Shown here piece by piece: positions 9,354 to 18,673 of a DNA stretch of 64,000 bases. Each line of letters starts with the position of its first letter. Within the stretch, counting starts at the first letter, position 1. The notes beneath the pieces are model-generated. The model was not told the origin of the DNA. It did not search any database and was given only the letters and a program-made list of their open reading frames with translations. Source of the stretch: Balneolaceae bacterium UBA7797 (GTDB taxonomy: Bacteria > Bacteroidota > Rhodothermia > Balneolales > Balneolaceae); contig DLCN01000029.1 of assembly GCA_002480645.1 (NCBI GenBank), positions 124,001 to 188,000 on the forward strand, read 5' to 3'. The position numbers were made by a program, and so were the translations under genes.

Positions 9354-11195
9354 ATGAGCACAAAGTTTTCACTAACCGGCATCGGAGATATCGCCAAAAA
9401 AAATAAATTGCTAGGTGATTCTTCCGACGAAATTAAACAACCTGGGGTAGCCGTTCTAACCCGGGTTTCTGTGTTTTTGTTGCTGGTTTGTATTCTTTTT
9501 CTCATTCCTTTCTATTTCGATGATTCAGTTTCACTTACCTGGTTCTTTCTTAGTGAAGCAGTAGCTTTTGCATTAATTCCTGTACTGGCCAGGCAGGGAT
9601 ATTTGAATACGGCAAAACTGATGCTGGTCAGTTATATAGATATCGGAATTGTGATCCTGAGTTCTGTATTTGGTCATGAGGTGATGATACAGGCATTTTT
9701 CATCCCTACAATGGGGCTTTCCATTCTGCTGTTCGATAAGAAGAACATCAATCTCAGGAACATTTCTATATTCTTATCTGTCGGTTCTTATTTCATACTC
9801 GACTACATCATATTCGATCAGATCAATTTCACCGAAAGCGGATTCTCTATAATTCGATGGAGCGTATTAACCGCTTCGTTCCTTACCACCTGGCTTATCT
9901 TTAATACGTTCTCAGAATACAAAGAGAATGCCGAAAGTAAGACTTCTGAGCTGCTGGAGAAAGAAATGGAGCTGAATAAGGAGTTAAGTCTGCATCAGCG
10001 CCGATTAGAGAAGAATATCACTGAGCTGGAAGAAGCCCAAACACAACTTGAGCAAAGCACGAAGGCAAAATCAGAATTTCTGGCTACAATGAGCCATGAG
10101 ATCAGAACCCCGATGAATGCGATCATGGGGATGACCCACTTACTGCAGAAAGAAGAGCCAAGAGAAGATCAGCTAGAAGCGTTGAGTATTCTGGATTTTT
10201 CCGGTAAAACACTGCTTTCGCTCATCGATGATGTGCTGGATTTTTCTAAGATCGAGGCCGGGCGTCTGGAGATCGAACGTATAGAATTCGAGCTTGATAA
10301 GCTGGTTACCACCATCATGGAGAGCTTTAAAGTGATGGCGGATAATAAACAGATCAATCTGGAAAGCTTTCATGAAGAAGGCATACATAATATGTTGATC
10401 GGTGACCCCGCTCGCCTTACTCAGATCCTGAATAACTTGTTAAGTAATGCATTAAAGTTTACCGAAGAGGGCACGGTATCATTAAATATACGGCTGTTGA
10501 ATGATTCCGCCGATCAGGTAGAACTTGAATTTTCGGTGGTTGATTCAGGGATCGGAATCCCGCCAGACCGGCTTGAGACGATCTTTGAGAGTTTTACTCA
10601 GGCCAGTGACAGTACCAAACGCCTATATGGTGGAACCGGGCTGGGACTAACCATTTGTAAACAACTCGCCGAACTTCAGGGTGGGGCCATATCTGTTGAT
10701 AGCGAGATCGGTTTCGGTAGTACATTTTATGTGGTGATGCCCTTTGAGAAAGGAGAGATCAGAGAGGATATAGAGATCAATAATCCCGATGCAGACGTAG
10801 ACAGTACTGTGCTGGACGGTATCAGGATCTTACTGGCCGAAGATAATATGGTTAATCAGAAAGTAATGACCCGTTTTATGGAACGATGGGAGGCTGATAT
10901 GACCATCGTGGATAATGGTAGATTAGCTGTTGAAGCGGTTAAAAACAATCAGTTTGATATCATTTTGATGGATCTGCAAATGCCCGAGATGGATGGGTAC
11001 GATGCAGCAATGAACATTCGAAATCTGGACGATCCCAATAAAAGAAACATCCCGATCATTGCCCTAACGGCAGCAGCTTTGAAAGAAGTTAGAGAAAAAG
11101 TATTCGCAGCCGGAATGAACGATTTCGTTACCAAGCCATTCAATCCTACTGATCTTAAGCAGAAACTAGCCGGTCATCTCAAAAAGATCTACTAA
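9354..11195 (+). CDS. Membrane hybrid histidine kinase with receiver domain
   Basis: 613 residues. Several hydrophobic segments (about 40-190) form a membrane sensor with no recognised ligand domain. A coiled coil (about 195-238) leads to a HisKA domain whose H-box SHEIRTPMNAIMG has the phospho-acceptor His at 248. The HATPase domain shows the N box LNNLLSNALKFT, the G1 box DSGIGI and GGTGLGL. A receiver domain (about 485-610) has its acceptor Asp at 540 (ILMDLQMPEMDG) and the C-terminal TKPF Lys. The stop overlaps the convergent LacI gene by 17 bases. No output regulator is adjacent. Confidence 0.93.
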   Translation: MSTKFSLTGIGDIAKKNKLLGDSSDEIKQPGVAVLTRVSVFLLLVCILFLIPFYFDDSVSLTWFFLSEAVAFALIPVLARQGYLNTAKLMLVSYIDIGIVILSSVFGHEVMIQAFFIPTMGLSILLFDKKNINLRNISIFLSVGSYFILDYIIFDQINFTESGFSIIRWSVLTASFLTTWLIFNTFSEYKENAESKTSELLEKEMELNKELSLHQRRLEKNITELEEAQTQLEQSTKAKSEFLATMSHEIRTPMNAIMGMTHLLQKEEPREDQLEALSILDFSGKTLLSLIDDVLDFSKIEAGRLEIERIEFELDKLVTTIMESFKVMADNKQINLESFHEEGIHNMLIGDPARLTQILNNLLSNALKFTEEGTVSLNIRLLNDSADQVELEFSVVDSGIGIPPDRLETIFESFTQASDSTKRLYGGTGLGLTICKQLAELQGGAISVDSEIGFGSTFYVVMPFEKGEIREDIEINNPDADVDSTVLDGIRILLAEDNMVNQKVMTRFMERWEADMTIVDNGRLAVEAVKNNQFDIILMDLQMPEMDGYDAAMNIRNLDDPNKRNIPIIALTAAALKEVREKVFAAGMNDFVTKPFNPTDLKQKLAGHLKKIY

Positions 11196-12189
11196 CTGAA
11201 TCCATCTCGCATAATTTAGTTTGCAGATAAATTGGTGTAACCGGGGCTGGTCGGTTTTGCAGAGCCTCCGTAAGCAAATTAAGTCCACGGATCCCGATCT
11301 CATAGCCGGAATGATGGATATGACTGATATTCGGATGCAGCGCGTAAGGAATGATCCCATCACTGATCGCAAATAATGAGCAATCTTCAGGAATTCTAAG
11401 GCCACTTTTCAGGATCATATGGTAGGCATACATCAATAGTTCATCCGACATGCAAAAAACAGCACTGAATTTGATATCCGATTGAAATGCAGATTCAACC
11501 AACAGATCAAATTCCAGAATATTGGGTATTTCCCTGATCAGGGTTGAAGAGATTAGAGTTCCGTGTTTAGTGTAGGCTTCCAAAAATCCTTTTTTTCTAC
11601 TCTTTGTAATTGAAAGAGCAGGGTTGCCGAACAATCCTAGTACTTGAGTGTGTCCCATACTTATCAGGTAGTCTGCAGCTTTTGAAGCAGTTTCCACGTC
11701 GTCGATAGAGACTGAACCAATAGATTCGGAATCCACGATCTTATCTACCATAATAACCGGAATATGATCTCCTATGATCTCATGAATATGATCATCATTT
11801 TCCGATTCCTCCGATAAGCAGATCAGCACCCCGTCGATGGAAAGGCCGAGACAATATTTTAACAGTTTTTTTTCCTTTTCTAACGAATTATCCGACTGCA
11901 AGACGATCACAGATACATTGTTTTTCTCAGCCGCTGCATTTACTCCATTGATGAGTTCAGGAATGAAATACATATTCATTTCTGGGACGATAAGGGCTAC
12001 CAACCCGGATTTTCGATTTCGAAATGAACTGGCTCTTAGATTCTTTGTGTAATTCAGTGCCTCTGCAAGTTCTCTTACACGTGCTTTCGTCTTTTCACTG
12101 ATCGTTGGATGATCTTCAAGCGCTCTTGACACCGTTGAGGGTGATACAGATAGTCGCGCGGCAATATCTTTTATGGTAACTCTGGACAT
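11179..12189 (-). CDS. LacI/GalR-family transcriptional regulator
   Basis: An N-terminal LacI helix-turn-helix (TIKDIAARLSVSPSTVSRAL) is followed by a hinge (YTKNLRASSFRN) and a periplasmic-binding-like sensor domain. The ATG at 12189 is preferred over one 27 bases upstream because GGAGAAG sits at Shine-Dalgarno distance and the HTH starts directly after it. The gene is divergent from the symporter-amylosucrase pair and a perfect palindromic operator lies 40 bases upstream, so it very likely controls that pair and itself. The inducer is probably a sucrose- or glucan-derived sugar (inference from the neighbours). Confidence 0.93.
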   Translation of the reverse strand: MSRVTIKDIAARLSVSPSTVSRALEDHPTISEKTKARVRELAEALNYTKNLRASSFRNRKSGLVALIVPEMNMYFIPELINGVNAAAEKNNVSVIVLQSDNSLEKEKKLLKYCLGLSIDGVLICLSEESENDDHIHEIIGDHIPVIMVDKIVDSESIGSVSIDDVETASKAADYLISMGHTQVLGLFGNPALSITKSRKKGFLEAYTKHGTLISSTLIREIPNILEFDLLVESAFQSDIKFSAVFCMSDELLMYAYHMILKSGLRIPEDCSLFAISDGIIPYALHPNISHIHHSGYEIGIRGLNLLTEALQNRPAPVTPIYLQTKLCEMDSVSRSF

Positions 12190-12228
12190 GTTCTTCTCCG
12201 CATGCAGAGTATGCACATCAGTTATTCA

Positions 12229-12244
12229 ATGCAAACGTTTGCAT
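12229..12244. promoter_or_regulatory. Perfect 16-bp LacI-type operator
   Basis: ATGCAAACGTTTGCAT is an exact palindrome with the central CG typical of LacI/GalR operators. It lies between the divergent LacI gene and the symporter gene, 86 bases before the symporter start, and is the most probable binding site of that regulator. Confidence 0.8.
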
Positions 12245-12280
12245 AGATTTTTTTTGGAATGGAGGGCTCATAGAATAAAT

Positions 12281-12295
12281 TGGAAGCGCTTTTAA
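12281..12295. promoter_or_regulatory. Second operator-like site upstream of symporter
   Basis: TGGAAGCGCTTTTA contains the palindrome AAGCGCTT (12284-12291) and resembles cre/LacI half sites around a CG centre. It is weaker than the site at 12229 and closer to the symporter start; it could be an auxiliary operator. Confidence 0.4.
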
Positions 12296-12329
12296 AAAGA
12301 AGGCCAAACAGTTACTAATTAAATTCAAA

Positions 12330-13928
12330 ATGCCGGATTTTTCACTCGATACCATAGATTTTGTCACCATTGGCATTTATATCATAGCCATCATGGCTAT
12401 TGGTATCTGGGTATCCAGAAAAACTGAAACATCCGATGACTACTTCCTTGCCGGCCGTTCATTAACCTGGTTCTTTATTGGATCTTCGTTGTTGGCATCC
12501 AATATTTCGAGCAGCAGCCTGATCGGTATGGCTGGAAGTGCCTATAAGTCGGGTATCTCTGTGTACAATTACGAATGGATGGCAGGGCTGATCCTTGTAG
12601 TATTTGCTGTTTTCTTCATCCCATTCTATTTAAAATCCCGGGTTTTTACTATGCCGGAATTTCTGGAACGCAGATTCGATTCCCGTTCCCGGTATTATTT
12701 TTCGGGTATGACCATTGTCGGCAATATCTTTATTGATACTGCAGGATCGTTATACGCCGGAGGTTTGGTCATTCAATTGCTCTATCCGGAAGTGCCATTT
12801 GTTTTATCTGTTACCGCCCTCGCATTGATCGCCGGTCTTTATACGATCGTGGGTGGATTGAAAGCAGTAGTTTATACGGATGCTATTCAGGCCGTTCTTC
12901 TGATCTTTGGCGCCACACTTATCACTATACTAGCTTTTACAGAAGTAGGTTCTTGGGAAACGGCCATGGCTGCGACCACAGCCGAAATGATGAGTTTAGT
13001 TAAACCGGTAACGGATGATTTTCTTCCCTGGCCCGGGCTGCTCTTCGGGGTTCCGTTACTGGGATTTTATTTTTGGTGTACCAATCAGTTTATGGTGCAA
13101 CGGGTGTTGGGGGCTAAAGACATCAATAATGCCCGCTGGGGAGCTTTGTTCGCAGGCTTCATGAAATTATTTGTGATATTTATAATGGTGTTCCCGGGCA
13201 TCTTTGCCCTTACACTTTATCCGAGCTTACCGGCCGAACCTGGTTATACTCCCGACCTGGTTTTCCCGGTATTGCTGTTCGATCTTTTGCCTGCCGGAAT
13301 AAGAGGGATTATTCTGGTGGCATTGATCGCGGCAATAATGTCTTCTATCGATTCTACCCTGAACTCAGCTTCAACATTGGTGACCATGGATTTTGCCAAA
13401 AAGCTGAAGCCGGATATGAGTCAGAAAAAACTGGTGCTTACCGGGCGGATCGTAACGTTATTATTTATGATCATTTCTGCTACCTGGGCACCTATGATCC
13501 GTAACTTTCCATCCTTATGGGAATATTTACAATCTGTATTGGCTTATCAGGCCCCGCCCTTTGTGGCAGCGTTTGTTTTAGGCGTATTCTGGAAGAGGAC
13601 TACAGATAGTGGTGCGTTTTACGGCATACTTGGAGGTCACATCACTTCTTTCATACTCTTTTTGATGATCAATGTATTCGGAGTTTTTGATCTGCATTTC
13701 TTATACGTGGCTCCGGTACTACTGGTGGTCTCACTACTCATTATGGTGGTTGTTTCGAATATGACCGAAGCTCCATCATTTGAGAAGATCAAAGATCTGG
13801 TATGGACCCGTGAACTATTTGCGTCAGAGTCTGAAGAGTTGAAAGGCATGCCCTGGTTTAAAAATTATCGCTATCAATCGATAATCATTTTAGTACTTAC
13901 CGCAGTCATAATCGGTACTTTCTGGTAG
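12330..13928 (+). CDS. Sodium/solute symporter (SSS/SGLT family)
   Basis: 532 residues with about 13 hydrophobic segments. SSS features are SRKTETSDDYFLAGRSLTWF near the N-terminus, GGLKAVVYTDAIQ and the AIMSSIDSTLNSASTL sodium-site helix. It is expected to import a sugar with sodium, as SGLT-type members do. It is the first gene of a two-gene unit with amylosucrase (28 bases apart), under the LacI-type operator, which suggests sucrose or a related glucoside as substrate; this is context-based and the sequence itself does not show it. Confidence 0.9.
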   Translation: MPDFSLDTIDFVTIGIYIIAIMAIGIWVSRKTETSDDYFLAGRSLTWFFIGSSLLASNISSSSLIGMAGSAYKSGISVYNYEWMAGLILVVFAVFFIPFYLKSRVFTMPEFLERRFDSRSRYYFSGMTIVGNIFIDTAGSLYAGGLVIQLLYPEVPFVLSVTALALIAGLYTIVGGLKAVVYTDAIQAVLLIFGATLITILAFTEVGSWETAMAATTAEMMSLVKPVTDDFLPWPGLLFGVPLLGFYFWCTNQFMVQRVLGAKDINNARWGALFAGFMKLFVIFIMVFPGIFALTLYPSLPAEPGYTPDLVFPVLLFDLLPAGIRGIILVALIAAIMSSIDSTLNSASTLVTMDFAKKLKPDMSQKKLVLTGRIVTLLFMIISATWAPMIRNFPSLWEYLQSVLAYQAPPFVAAFVLGVFWKRTTDSGAFYGILGGHITSFILFLMINVFGVFDLHFLYVAPVLLVVSLLIMVVVSNMTEAPSFEKIKDLVWTRELFASESEELKGMPWFKNYRYQSIIILVLTAVIIGTFW

Positions 13929-13956
13929 ACCCGGTTATTTACGAGGAATTTAGAGT

Positions 13957-15861
13957 ATGATCGATGAAAAGTCACTGGAGAGGACGGAACAAAGGGTAAA
14001 AACAAGACTTAGTGAGCTTGTGTCTTTTCCTTCTAAGAAGAGTGAATCAGAATTCAGAAAGCGTCTGGATCTGTATTTAAGACCATTGATACAGAACTTG
14101 TTTGATATTTATCAGAATCAGCCCGATCTGTATCATTATATCGAGAAAAGTGTAGTTACAGCAGCTGAAGCCTGGAGTATCAGACCTCAGCATTTAAAAA
14201 AAAGAGATTACCAAAGAGAAAAAGATCCCACCTGGTATAAGTCGAACAAGATGGTGGGGGCAGTCTGTTACGTCGACCTGTTTGCCGGAACACTTCAGGG
14301 GATTGAAGAAAAAATTCCATACCTGAAAGAATTGGGTATCAGTTATCTGCATTTAATGCCTTTGTTTAAGATGCCGGAAAATGAAAATGATGGCGGATAT
14401 GCGGTAAGCAGCTATCGCGAAGTGGATCCCGGGCTTGGGAGTATGGCAGAACTTAGTACACTGGCTAAAAAGCTGCATTCGGAGGGGATAAATCTGGTAC
14501 TCGATTTTGTGAATAATCACACTTCTAACGAGCATGAGTGGGCGAAAAAAGCCCGGTCGGGTGATCCCTTTTACAAAGAATTCTATTATTTCTACCCGAA
14601 CCGGTTTGTGCCCGATCAGTACGAGCGCACACTGAGAGAGATCTTCCCGGAAGTTAGAAGAGGGAGCTTTACCCAGTTGGCTGAAACCGGAGAGTGGGTG
14701 TGGACGACTTTCCACAGCTATCAATGGGATCTGAATTATAAGAATCCGGAAGTATTCGTGGCGATAGCACAGGAAATGTTGTTTCTGGCCAATATCGGAG
14801 TGGATGTGTTACGAATGGACGCGGTTCCTTTTACCTGGAAAGAGATCGGGACAACCTGTGAAAATCTGCCTCAGGCGCATTCCATTTTAAAAGCATTGAA
14901 TGCCATTATTCGCATGGCCTCACCCGCCTTGATCTTTAAATCGGAAGCGATCGTTCATCCTGATGAGGTGGCCCGTTATATCTCGCCGGAAGAATGTCAG
15001 ATCTCCTATAACCCAACGGTAATGGCATTACTTTGGGAAGCACTTGCTACCCGGGAAGTGAAGTTACTCAAAAAATCACTTGCGCTTAGGTATGCGATCC
15101 ATGAGGGAAGTGCATGGGTGAATTACGTGCGCAGTCATGATGATATTGGCTGGACCTTTTCTGACGATGATGCCCGTGAATTAGGGATAGATCCGTTCGG
15201 CCATCGTATGTTTCTGAATCACTTTTATGGATTGAAGTTTGAAGGTAGCTTCGCCAAAGGCCTTCCATTTCAATACAATCCGGAAACCCGTGACCTCCGG
15301 GTGTGTGGTACCACGGCGTCTCTTGCGGGTTTGGAACTGGCTTATGAGAAACGAGATGAAGGATACCGGGAGGATGCCATAAAACGTATTCTGTTGATCT
15401 ATTCAGTGGTTATCTCACTGGGCGGAATCCCATTGATCTATCTGGGAGATGAGATCGGAACAATGAATGATTACTCATTTACCGACGATCCTGAGAAAAA
15501 AGAGGATTCGCGTTGGGTCCATCGGGTAGCTATGGATTGGGACAAAGCCACTTCAGGTGAGAGTCAATCAGTAGCTGAGCGGCTAAAAAATGCACTAACT
15601 CATAGAATTCGGCTTAGGAAAGAGATCCCTGCATTTGGTAATGGTGATATTCAGGTGATAGAAACCACAAACGAGCATGTGCTGGGTTACCTGAAGAATG
15701 ATGATACCCATCGGTTGATCCTCCTCTATAATTTTTCTGAAGAAGAACAAAAAGTACAAGCTAATTTTCTGGAAGGTACCGATCTGTTAACAGGTAACAC
15801 AGTGAATGGAGAGCATGGTATAACCATGTCAGGGTATGAATGTTTATGGATCGCACTTTGA
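13957..15861 (+). CDS. Amylosucrase-type GH13 glucosyltransferase
   Basis: GH13 enzyme that builds alpha-1,4-glucan from sucrose, releasing fructose. At 634 residues it has the size of Neisseria amylosucrase, and the catalytic residues fall at almost the same numbers: nucleophile Asp288 (VLRMDAVPF), acid/base Glu330 (FKSEAIV) and transition-state Asp395 (VRSHDDIGW). NDGGYAVSSYREVDPG is another amylosucrase signature. A helical N-terminal domain (1-90) precedes the barrel. There is no signal peptide, so it is cytosolic, fitting import of the sugar by the upstream symporter. Sucrose hydrolase or sucrose phosphorylase are less likely alternatives. Confidence 0.88.
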   Translation: MIDEKSLERTEQRVKTRLSELVSFPSKKSESEFRKRLDLYLRPLIQNLFDIYQNQPDLYHYIEKSVVTAAEAWSIRPQHLKKRDYQREKDPTWYKSNKMVGAVCYVDLFAGTLQGIEEKIPYLKELGISYLHLMPLFKMPENENDGGYAVSSYREVDPGLGSMAELSTLAKKLHSEGINLVLDFVNNHTSNEHEWAKKARSGDPFYKEFYYFYPNRFVPDQYERTLREIFPEVRRGSFTQLAETGEWVWTTFHSYQWDLNYKNPEVFVAIAQEMLFLANIGVDVLRMDAVPFTWKEIGTTCENLPQAHSILKALNAIIRMASPALIFKSEAIVHPDEVARYISPEECQISYNPTVMALLWEALATREVKLLKKSLALRYAIHEGSAWVNYVRSHDDIGWTFSDDDARELGIDPFGHRMFLNHFYGLKFEGSFAKGLPFQYNPETRDLRVCGTTASLAGLELAYEKRDEGYREDAIKRILLIYSVVISLGGIPLIYLGDEIGTMNDYSFTDDPEKKEDSRWVHRVAMDWDKATSGESQSVAERLKNALTHRIRLRKEIPAFGNGDIQVIETTNEHVLGYLKNDDTHRLILLYNFSEEEQKVQANFLEGTDLLTGNTVNGEHGITMSGYECLWIAL

Positions 15862-15882
15862 GCTGATATTAATGCGATTGTA

Positions 15883-16503
15883 TTACGTTCGCTGATTTCT
15901 TAGCTCTGTCATCATTTCTTTTACACTCGGAGCTTTTTTTTCATCAAGATTATTGATCACTCCTAATTGATCCTCTTCTGATCGGTTTTGATTGAACTTG
16001 AGTTTTCCTTCAATATGGTTAACATCGATGATCATACCGGTTATACCACCAAGAAGCTTTTCTGTGGTTTCTGCTCCTGATTCGGGATCCCAGTTTCCAT
16101 CCGATTCAGTTTCATGCAAATGCATCAGATCAACGACCATGTTCCTTAGAGTATCTTTTTCATGAATAATTGTAGCTGTTCCAGTAATATGAACCGCAGA
16201 ATAATTCCATGTTGGAACAGTTTGTTGCTCTTTATACCAGGCCGGGCTTATGTAAGCATGCGGTCCATGAAATACGACTAATACTTCTTTATTTGGATCA
16301 ATTCGTTGCCAGTGTTTATTGGCACGGGCAAAATGAGCAATTAGCTGAAGGTTCCCGTTATCTGTTCTTCTGATCATAAAGGGAAGATGGGTGGCCTCCG
16401 GTCTGCCCTCCGATTCGCTGAAAAAGATCCCGAAACTATGCTTTCGAACAAAATCAATGATTCGTTCTTCATCGTTAAATTTAAAGGACGAGGGTGTGTA
16501 CAT
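15883..16503 (-). CDS. FMN-binding negative transcriptional regulator, PaiB family
   Basis: 206 residues with the PaiB/FMN-binding split-barrel pattern: MYTPSSFKFNDEERIIDFVRKHSFG at the start region, ATHLPFMI, IAHFARANKHW, and VVFHGPHAYISPAWY. PaiB in Bacillus represses sporulation and protease genes, but most bacterial homologues are uncharacterised flavin binders. The ATG overlaps the upstream GNAT stop (TGATG), so the two are coupled, mirroring the Bacillus paiAB order of acetyltransferase followed by FMN-binding protein. It is convergent with the amylosucrase. Confidence 0.85.
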   Translation of the reverse strand: MYTPSSFKFNDEERIIDFVRKHSFGIFFSESEGRPEATHLPFMIRRTDNGNLQLIAHFARANKHWQRIDPNKEVLVVFHGPHAYISPAWYKEQQTVPTWNYSAVHITGTATIIHEKDTLRNMVVDLMHLHETESDGNWDPESGAETTEKLLGGITGMIIDVNHIEGKLKFNQNRSEEDQLGVINNLDEKKAPSVKEMMTELRNQRT

Positions 16504-16934
16504 CAGTGATCTTTTTTAAACATGAAATACGTGGTATGGCCGGGCGGAAGATCGGTTAGTTCTCCAAAGACCTCATAATCCAGCTTTTTATAGAATTCAG
16601 GAGCCTGAAAATCACTGGTACTCAACCGAAAGCGAAAAATGCCTTTAGAACGGGCATATTCCTCAACTTCATTCATCAGTCTGGTGCCGAGTTTTCTGCC
16701 ACGCATATCTGCCCGAACCCAAAGCAGATCAATATACAGCCAATTCCACGCGATCTGTCCGTAAACTCCGGCTGTCAGGTTATCCTGCTCGTCACGAAAA
16801 CCAATTAATACCGAAGAATAATCGGTGATATGTGCCATATTTTGATTAAACGTACGCAGTGAATAACGCAACTCAGTAATTTCATCCGTTTCAGGGTGTT
16901 CTTTTATGAAATACTTCACTTTATTGAGCTTCAT
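16503..16934 (-). CDS. GNAT-family N-acetyltransferase
   Basis: About 143 residues with the GNAT acetyl-CoA loop VRADMRGRKLGTRLMNEVEEYA (R-G-R-K-x-G-T) and the downstream LDYEVFGEL strand. ATG 16934 is chosen because the fold begins there; an in-frame extension to 17018 would overlap the divergent DGPF gene. It is coupled to the PaiB-family gene. The substrate is not evident; polyamines are a guess only by analogy with PaiA. Confidence 0.82.
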   Translation of the reverse strand: MKLNKVKYFIKEHPETDEITELRYSLRTFNQNMAHITDYSSVLIGFRDEQDNLTAGVYGQIAWNWLYIDLLWVRADMRGRKLGTRLMNEVEEYARSKGIFRFRLSTSDFQAPEFYKKLDYEVFGELTDLPPGHTTYFMFKKDH

Positions 16935-17008
16935 TAAATTAAATGTCCCCAAGTGCCTGGCGTAGTTGTTATTAGGGTAACCATCAACATTAAATAAACA
17001 GTAAAATA

Positions 17009-17344
17009 ATGAATACATACATGTTACTGATCTTTGAGGATGAAAGTACCTATGGTAATTTTACCCCTGAGGATATGCAAAAAGAAATTGAGTTACATAT
17101 GAAGTGGGTGGAAGATCTTGGTGACCATCATATTTCAGGGGAACCACTTCAGAAACCGGCTAAAACGATAAAAGGAGAAGAAGGAATTGTTACGGACGGC
17201 CCCTATATAGAATCTAAAGAACTGATAAGCGGATTTTATTTAATTAGAGCTGCAAGCTTTGATGAGGCAGTGGAACTAAGTAAAGGGTGTCCGATCCTCA
17301 GGCTTGGCGGCACTCTGGAAGTTCGTGAGGTCATGTACTATTAA
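17009..17344 (+). CDS. YCII/DGPF-domain protein
   Basis: 111 residues of the YCII-related fold with VTDGPYIESKELISGFYLI, the DGPF-type signature, and LEVREV at the C-terminus. Function of this family is not settled, but DGPF proteins are regularly encoded next to ECF42 sigma factors, as here. The TAA stop overlaps the sigma factor ATG (TAATG at 17342-17346), so translation is coupled. It starts 74 bases from the divergent GNAT gene. Confidence 0.88.
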   Translation: MNTYMLLIFEDESTYGNFTPEDMQKEIELHMKWVEDLGDHHISGEPLQKPAKTIKGEEGIVTDGPYIESKELISGFYLIRAASFDEAVELSKGCPILRLGGTLEVREVMYY

Positions 17345-18624
17345 TGGAGATCCTTTCTGATCAACATACCGAAAAGTTTGTAGAGCATCTTTTCCGGCAA
17401 CAGTCGGGGAAGATGTCCTCCGTATTGATCAGAATTTTCGGATTCCAACCCTTAGAGCTGATCGAAGATATAATTCAGGAAACTTTTTTGACAGCGCTTA
17501 AGCAATGGGGGATGAAAGGCGTGCCGGATAATCCCGAAGCCTGGCTGATGCTGGTGGCAAAGAATAAAATCATCAATGAATTAAAGCGAAGAAAGAAAGT
17601 TAGCCGGGCAAATGATGAGGCATTTACAGAGCAGCAACAGCAGCATATTGACGAACTGTTTTTAGATCATGAAATTGAGGATAGTCAGCTTAAAATAGTG
17701 GTTGCATGTTGTATTCCGGATCTCGATCCAAAAACGCGCATCATGTTTATTCTGAAATATGTTGCAGGTTTTGGGGATAAGGAAATTTCCAGAGCATTGT
17801 TAATGAAACCTGAAACGATAAAAAAGAGGGTGTATCGGGCCAGAAAGAAACTATCGAAAAAGGAATTTCGATTAGATGACATCACCAAAAATGATATTAC
17901 AGAACGATTGGATCCGGTATTACAAGTTCTGTATCTGATGTTTAATGAAGGTTATAAGAAAACCATCGGGGATGATCTTCTTGACGAGGATCTTTGTTTT
18001 GAAGCGATCCGGATCACGAAAATTCTAACCGGAGATTCTGTGGTTGATACGGGTAAGGTTCATGCTTTGCTTTCGCTTATGTTCTTTCATGTCTCCCGGT
18101 TTCCTTCCCGTATAAATAATATCGGGGGATTGGTGGATCTGCGGAGTCAGGATCGTTCTTTATGGAATAAAGAATTAATCGACGCAGGCTTATTACACCT
18201 CATGTTTTCAAGAGAAAGTAACGAACTCAGTAAATATCACCTGTTATCTACCATTTTAGCCATTCACTCAACCGCACCCGCATTTGAGTTCACTGACTGG
18301 GAAAATATTATAACCTGTTATGATCGGTTATTAACCGTTGAAGATTCCTTCCCCGTCAGATTGAATCGTGTTATCGCAATCAGTTGGCAATCAGGGGCTG
18401 AAGCGGGATTAAAAGAACTTTTCGGGTTAAAAGAATCGATACCGGAAGGCTATAGCCTCTATTTTTATGCAGCAAAAGCTGAAATGTTTGAGCGCCTCAA
18501 AAATTATCAACGGGCAAGATCCTATTATGAGGTTGCCCGGGATTTTGCCATTCATTCTAAAGATCAGGAGTATCTGAATTCAAAAATCAGTACATGCGAT
18601 ACATTAAACATTCACTCTAATTAA
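17344..18624 (+). CDS. ECF sigma factor with long C-terminal extension (ECF42-like)
   Basis: Residues 1-175 hold sigma-70 region 2 (LIEDIIQETFLTALKQWGMKG, NPEAWLMLVAKNKIINELKRR) and region 4 (GFGDKEISRALLMKPETIKKRVYRARKKL). Residues 180-426 form a helical, TPR-like extension (DPVLQVLYLMFNEGY, then RVIAISWQSGAEAG). This extension plus an upstream DGPF gene defines the ECF42 group. No classical anti-sigma factor is present; in this group the extension itself is thought to control activity. Targets are probably the DGPF operon (inference). Confidence 0.9.
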   Translation: MEILSDQHTEKFVEHLFRQQSGKMSSVLIRIFGFQPLELIEDIIQETFLTALKQWGMKGVPDNPEAWLMLVAKNKIINELKRRKKVSRANDEAFTEQQQQHIDELFLDHEIEDSQLKIVVACCIPDLDPKTRIMFILKYVAGFGDKEISRALLMKPETIKKRVYRARKKLSKKEFRLDDITKNDITERLDPVLQVLYLMFNEGYKKTIGDDLLDEDLCFEAIRITKILTGDSVVDTGKVHALLSLMFFHVSRFPSRINNIGGLVDLRSQDRSLWNKELIDAGLLHLMFSRESNELSKYHLLSTILAIHSTAPAFEFTDWENIITCYDRLLTVEDSFPVRLNRVIAISWQSGAEAGLKELFGLKESIPEGYSLYFYAAKAEMFERLKNYQRARSYYEVARDFAIHSKDQEYLNSKISTCDTLNIHSN

Positions 18625-18673
18625 AGACCCGACCCGTATTATTCCTTCCCATTACTGCTGATTTAGTATCCAC

